Positions 59,636 through 64,000 of a DNA stretch of 64,000 bases are shown here, one piece after another. This DNA is from Phialocephala subalpina. Its lineage: Eukaryota > Ascomycota > Leotiomycetes > Helotiales > Mollisiaceae. The translations under genes were made by a program, and so were the position numbers. Location: positions 227,284-291,283 of the forward strand of contig FJOG01000015.1 in NCBI GenBank assembly GCA_900073065.1, written 5' to 3'. The first letter of the stretch is position 1. The number at the start of each line of letters is the position of its first letter. The notes under the pieces were generated by a model. The model was not told where the DNA came from. It was given only the letters and a program-made list of their open reading frames with translations, and did no database searches.

Positions 59636-60097
59636 TTAGCCGCTGCTGGACAATAGCTTGACAACCTCGACGTGCCCGCTTTCAAAGGCCAAGCGCAATG
59701 GGGTCCATCCGCCTGGATCCGTAGCCGCGTTCACATCGGCCCCGTTCTCGAGCAGCAGCTTGACGATTTCGACGCGCCCGTTCTTAGAGGCCTTATGCAG
59801 TGGCGTCCATCCGTATCGATCAGCCGCGTTCACATCGGCCCCGTTCCTGAGCAGCAGTTTGACGACGGCCTCGTGCCCTTCTTAGGCGGCCCATAATAGC
59901 GGTATCTGATTGTTGTTATCTTTCGAGTCGACCTTAACCTTCTCTGTCCTAAGCAATAGCTCGACGATAGCTTTGTGGCCTCTATATACTACTAACGATA
60001 GTGGCGTGTATCCCTTATTACCTGGATTTAGATTTAGATTATATACCGGGTTTACAGAGAGTAATTTCTCTAGTACAGTACTTCGACAAGATTCCAA
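59636..60097 (-). pseudogene. Ankyrin-repeat fragment with one in-frame stop
   Basis: One frame of 154 codons on the minus strand reads ankyrin repeats: GYTPLSLVVYRGHKAIVELL, EGHEAVVKLLLRNGADVNAA, GWTPLHKASKNGRVEIVKLL and GWTPLRLAFESGHVEVVKLL. It is broken by TAA at 59884-59882, between LLWAA and EGHEA. Nothing upstream (60098 onwards) continues the array: the sequence becomes AT-rich. The stretch is an island of normal GC inside the AT-rich tract and probably a piece of a larger ankyrin protein gene decaying there. A shorter ORF downstream of the stop might be translated, but this is unlikely. Confidence 0.75.
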
Positions 60098-63000
60098 TCG
60101 CAGGCTAAGAAAACTGGACTACCGGAATCCGAAGTCAAAGATCTTATAGAGAACTTAGGAAATCTTTTGGCCGCGTGAAGCTAATCTTAAAATGTTATTA
60201 AGCCTAATCTCTCGATGATCCAATTAAGTAACTCTTTTGATACTCCGTGATTTTGCCGCTCTTTTTTGCTCAACTGAGTATAATACTCTCCCAGAACCTG
60301 TGAGAATACTGGAGAAATGTATTGCTTTGTATTATTTTTTTATAAGTAGCCCTATCTTAAGAAAATATGTATTTTAAACACGTCCGGGCGACCTAGGCGT
60401 GGTATGCCCTTATTACCGAAGCGGCGGTTTGCTTCTGGGATTCGCTGGGCTCTCCGAGTATCTCTCTTATAACGAACTCCCTTGTAGAATCATAAGTGAA
60501 TCTAAGATAATTTTTAGTATCTTTAACGAGAAAATTCGAGGAGAGATTTTTTATATCCTCGATTAATAAACCCTTGTATAACTTGTTACTACTAATCCGG
60601 ATTTATAGCAAATAAATAAGGTTACCGATTACTAAGGGTTTAAATGAATATAAAATGAGACAAAATAAATAGAATCGCAATTTATTAAACCTTTTTATTA
60701 CTTTTAAAGTTTAGAAACGTTAATAATTAACTTTAAATTTCTTATATATATTATTCATATTATAAGAAAAATCTTCGATAACTTTTAGTAGTTCTTTAGT
60801 ATCCTTTTATTATCGAATTATATCTCGGTAATTATAAATAAATATTATGATTTTTAATTAGATTTGAATTTATTTATACTTTGGAATATTAGTAAAAAGA
60901 TTTTCATTGAAATATTTAAACTTATATTCTTTTAGCGTTACGAATTAAAGATTACTTAAGTGATTCTAATAAGTTTTTGTATTTAGTTTTGATTATATTC
61001 GTTTTGAATTAAAGTTCCGGATTTTATTTAACGAATAAATTATTTAATTAATTACTTATAGAAAATATTATATTTTTATTAATTTCTCCGATTTTTAATT
61101 TTATTACGAATAAAGTTATGGATTTCTTTAATAAGTATTATAAGTCCGTTTATTTTATAAAAGATTTTATCGCCGAAATACTTTTGAATAAGAATATATT
61201 ATTATAAGGAATATAATATTTGAATATTAGGAAAATTCTATATAAATCCTTTCATGAAATCGAGTAATTTTTCCAAGTTTTTAAATACTTTAAACGAATT
61301 ATATTCGTTAAAAGTATTAATAATAAAAATAAAATCAATGGCCTTATTATTATCTTATAAAAAGTTATATAAGAAATCTCCCAAAGCTAAAATATTAATT
61401 GATTTTTAAAAGCCTTGATTATTATTAATATTATTAAGGATATTTATTATATGTAATAAGTTAGAAGCACGTAAGAATCTTAGTTTTAATATGCTTGTAA
61501 ATTAATTATCTCTTCTAAAAGTAAAGTATAAAATTGGAGAATTATATCCTTTAACTTTAACTCGTCCCGCGCTAATAATAGTATAGCCTAATATTATACG
61601 TAATTACTTTATTATATTCATACTAATAGTTCTTTCTTTATGGAAAGAAATTTACTAGCGTAATTAATCTCATTAAATTATCGCGTTTATTTTCTTCTTT
61701 TATTATATACCGTTAATATATAAGACTCGCTAATATTCTAATATTATATTTTAAATATTAGATTAAAATAAAGGGATTTCCCTTATTTTTAACCTAATGT
61801 AAAAAGGGTAATGGTTCTCCTAGAGGAAAACCACCCAATCTTACATGATTGTAGTAAACTTATAGACTTTGGCAAATACTTGACTTCGCTCTCATAATTA
61901 TTCGTTATACGTAGTAAGGCCAGCAAAATGGAGTGGCAGAAGGTTCTTATTGTTTCTCAGAGAGCAGAAAGCTCCTTATGTACTGGAGGACACGTGGTTA
62001 GTACAAACCTCCGAAATTACTATTACAAATAAGGATTTTTGAAGTAGAATAAATCGCCCCGCCACACTAATTGATTAGGTAATTATATTATTTAAAAATA
62101 TTAAAAATATAACGCAAAAATCACTTTTCTATTTTTACTTTTTATTACTTTTTATTATATTATTTTCCTCTTTTTATTTATTTTTTTATTTGTATTTTAA
62201 AGTAATTAATATTTAAAAATTTTCTCGAGAGTTTTATTAAAAGTAAATTTCGTTATTATATTAATTAAATTATTTTAACTATTAATTTATCGAATCTTTT
62301 ATAACTTTTTATATTTATATAATTAATAGAGAATTATAATATCAATTATAAAGCGCTTTTCTTTTATTATTTTTAATTTAATTAAATATTTGTATAATAA
62401 GTAAAAATCTATACAAACGATTATTATAATCTCCGAGAAATCAAATTACTTTATAATCATATTAATAATAATCCTAATTATAATTATTATATTAATTCCT
62501 TTTATTATACTATATATTTCTAAAATTAATATATTTCTAATAATTTTCTTACTTTTAATCAAATTATAATAAATAAAGTTTCTTTTAATCTCGAACTCCT
62601 TATTATTTAATTAGCTTTCGTTCGTGAGAATAATTTCATATTTAATTTAAGAATTAAAATCTTTATTATTTGCGAATAATTTATCGATAAAAATAAAGAA
62701 TTTTATTATAAATAAATTTAATGCGATATATTTAAATCTTTAATCGAAATTTTTAATTTATTACTTTAGTTTTTATTTAGCGTAATAACTTTTTCCTTAA
62801 TTAGATTTTAATATTACGTAATAATAAATAAATCGAATATGATTTCTAATTGGCAAATTATAATAATATAAGTTCCTCGAGTATATTACTCCCGATACTC
62901 ATTTTAAAAGTTTATAAACTTAATATTTATTAGTTTAATTTTCTTACTTTGTTTTTTTATTATAACTCGATTATATTTTTATATTTAATCAAGATATAAT

Positions 63001-64000
63001 AGTTAAAAATCAATAGGGTTTCTAGTATTAAAACTTCTTTCGATTTAATTAAAAATTTAATTTTAATAAATTTATTTTACTTAAGATTCGAGAATTCTTT
63101 ATTTACTAAAATAAGTATATTATTTATTTATATTTTAATAACTTCGAACGTATTCTTCGTAATTATAATTAAGAAGCAAAAGTTATATATAAACGTGATT
63201 ATAAATAATTTCTTTTGATAATACTTATAATATATAGTTCACTAATATATTCTAATTTTAATAAAATTATATAGCGGTTTTAAAATTACTATAATCGTAC
63301 TTAGTAAATATAAATTACGAATTTCTTTTGGAAATCGCATTAATATAAATCATTAGATATTTATTATAAATTATATATAAATTTAAATAATATTATATAA
63401 TTATATTTTAATCTCTTTATCGAGAAATTAAATTAAAATTAAAATTAATATTATAATAACTCGTTAATTTGCTTTTTAGATTATTAAAGATTATATAAGG
63501 ATTATTTCCTTTTTTTTGTATTATATCCTTAAATAATTAGTTTAGATTTCTCGTAAAAACTATTAGTAACTTTGTTTTTAATCTCGTTAATTAATCTTAA
63601 ATTAAAAATCCGAATACTAATGTATTTAATAGAATCGAATTCGATAAGATTAAAAACCCCTCTAATAATTAATCCATTTATTTCCTACTTTTGCGAAGCT
63701 TTAAACGGTACTTTGGGAATAGTAATTTTACTCTCGTTTCGTAATTTTAACGAGAGCTTTATATTAACCTTTTTTTATTTATTATAAAAGTTATAGAAAT
63801 ATTATCTCTTTTGATAATAATAATAAATATATTATCGAAATCCTCGTTATTACTATTTTTAGCAAAATTATAATAATTACTTTAATATATTTCCTTATTA
63901 AGTATATTTTTCTTATTATACGACCCTTTTAATTATCTTTTGCCATGGTATTTAATTAGTAGCTTTTCTTCTTTAATTTTAAATCCGATGAAAAAACTCT
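60098..64000. repeat. Extremely AT-rich tract, RIP-like, running off the window end
   Basis: GC is very low by eye (some 60-base lines have fewer than 10 G or C). TpA is abundant and CpA rare while many CpG sites remain, the bias expected after RIP acting at CpA. No ORF above about 70 codons has recognisable content. It interrupts normal DNA at 59.28 kb, so the tract probably represents degenerate transposon sequence; no element could be named. Two islands of near-normal composition lie inside (about 60380-60500 and 61798-62055). Confidence 0.75.

Noticed and set aside
63572..63787. 71-codon open stretch in the AT-rich tract
   Set aside because: Low-complexity composition expected from AT-rich DNA; no domain.

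Overview
This window is nuclear DNA of a filamentous ascomycete (Pezizomycotina). Genes carry many short introns of about 44-67 bp. The families are typical of these fungi: Zn2Cys6 regulators, several MFS carriers, a Pth11-like rhodopsin-domain protein, an OST-alpha/DUF300 protein, a siderophore transporter, a P4-ATPase and DUF4419. Gene-rich DNA of normal composition gives way near 59.3 kb to a very AT-rich tract that runs off the right end and looks like repeat-induced point mutation (RIP) debris. A Leotiomycetes-like genome would fit, but the sequence alone does not prove it.

Left part (0-12 kb): a lysosomal LAMTOR1/Meh1-like adaptor (-), a secreted Ser/Thr-rich protein (+), an F-box protein (+), a secreted six-hairpin glycosidase (-), an assembly gap of 758 N, a Zn2Cys6 regulator (-) and an OST-alpha membrane protein (-). 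Middle (12.8-31 kb): FAD monooxygenase (+), secreted alpha/beta hydrolase (+), amidohydrolase relic (-), P4-ATPase flippase (-), then four co-oriented genes: Zn2Cys6 regulator, DHA-type MFS exporter, MCT-like MFS carrier and a PAF-acetylhydrolase-like secreted esterase. From 31 to 47 kb: an uncharacterised two-exon gene, the rhodopsin-domain protein (-), an MCT-like MFS (-), a small PPxY protein (-), a siderophore MFS transporter (+) and a ketopantoate-reductase-like gene (+) whose frame is hard to close. From 47 to 51.5 kb no intact gene is visible; there are a RidA-like relic, a spaced direct repeat and a 201 bp hairpin. On the right: a single-pass membrane protein with a proline-rich tail (+), a multiply broken DUF4419 gene (+), an amino acid permease (+), an ankyrin-repeat relic (-) and the AT-rich tract.

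No PKS, NRPS or terpene cyclase is present, so I do not claim a secondary-metabolite cluster. The most credible functional unit is the regulator plus MFS exporter at 22.8-27.2 kb, whose 279 bp intergenic region holds a CG-rich dyad. Exon boundaries were worked out by hand from GT/GC-AG signals, phase continuity and family alignment; no transcript evidence was available. The strongest oddities are a GT-TG intron in the exporter, a GC-AG intron in the LAMTOR1-like gene, the DUF4419 pseudogene, the hairpin at 49.4-49.6 kb, and normal-composition islands inside the AT-rich tract.
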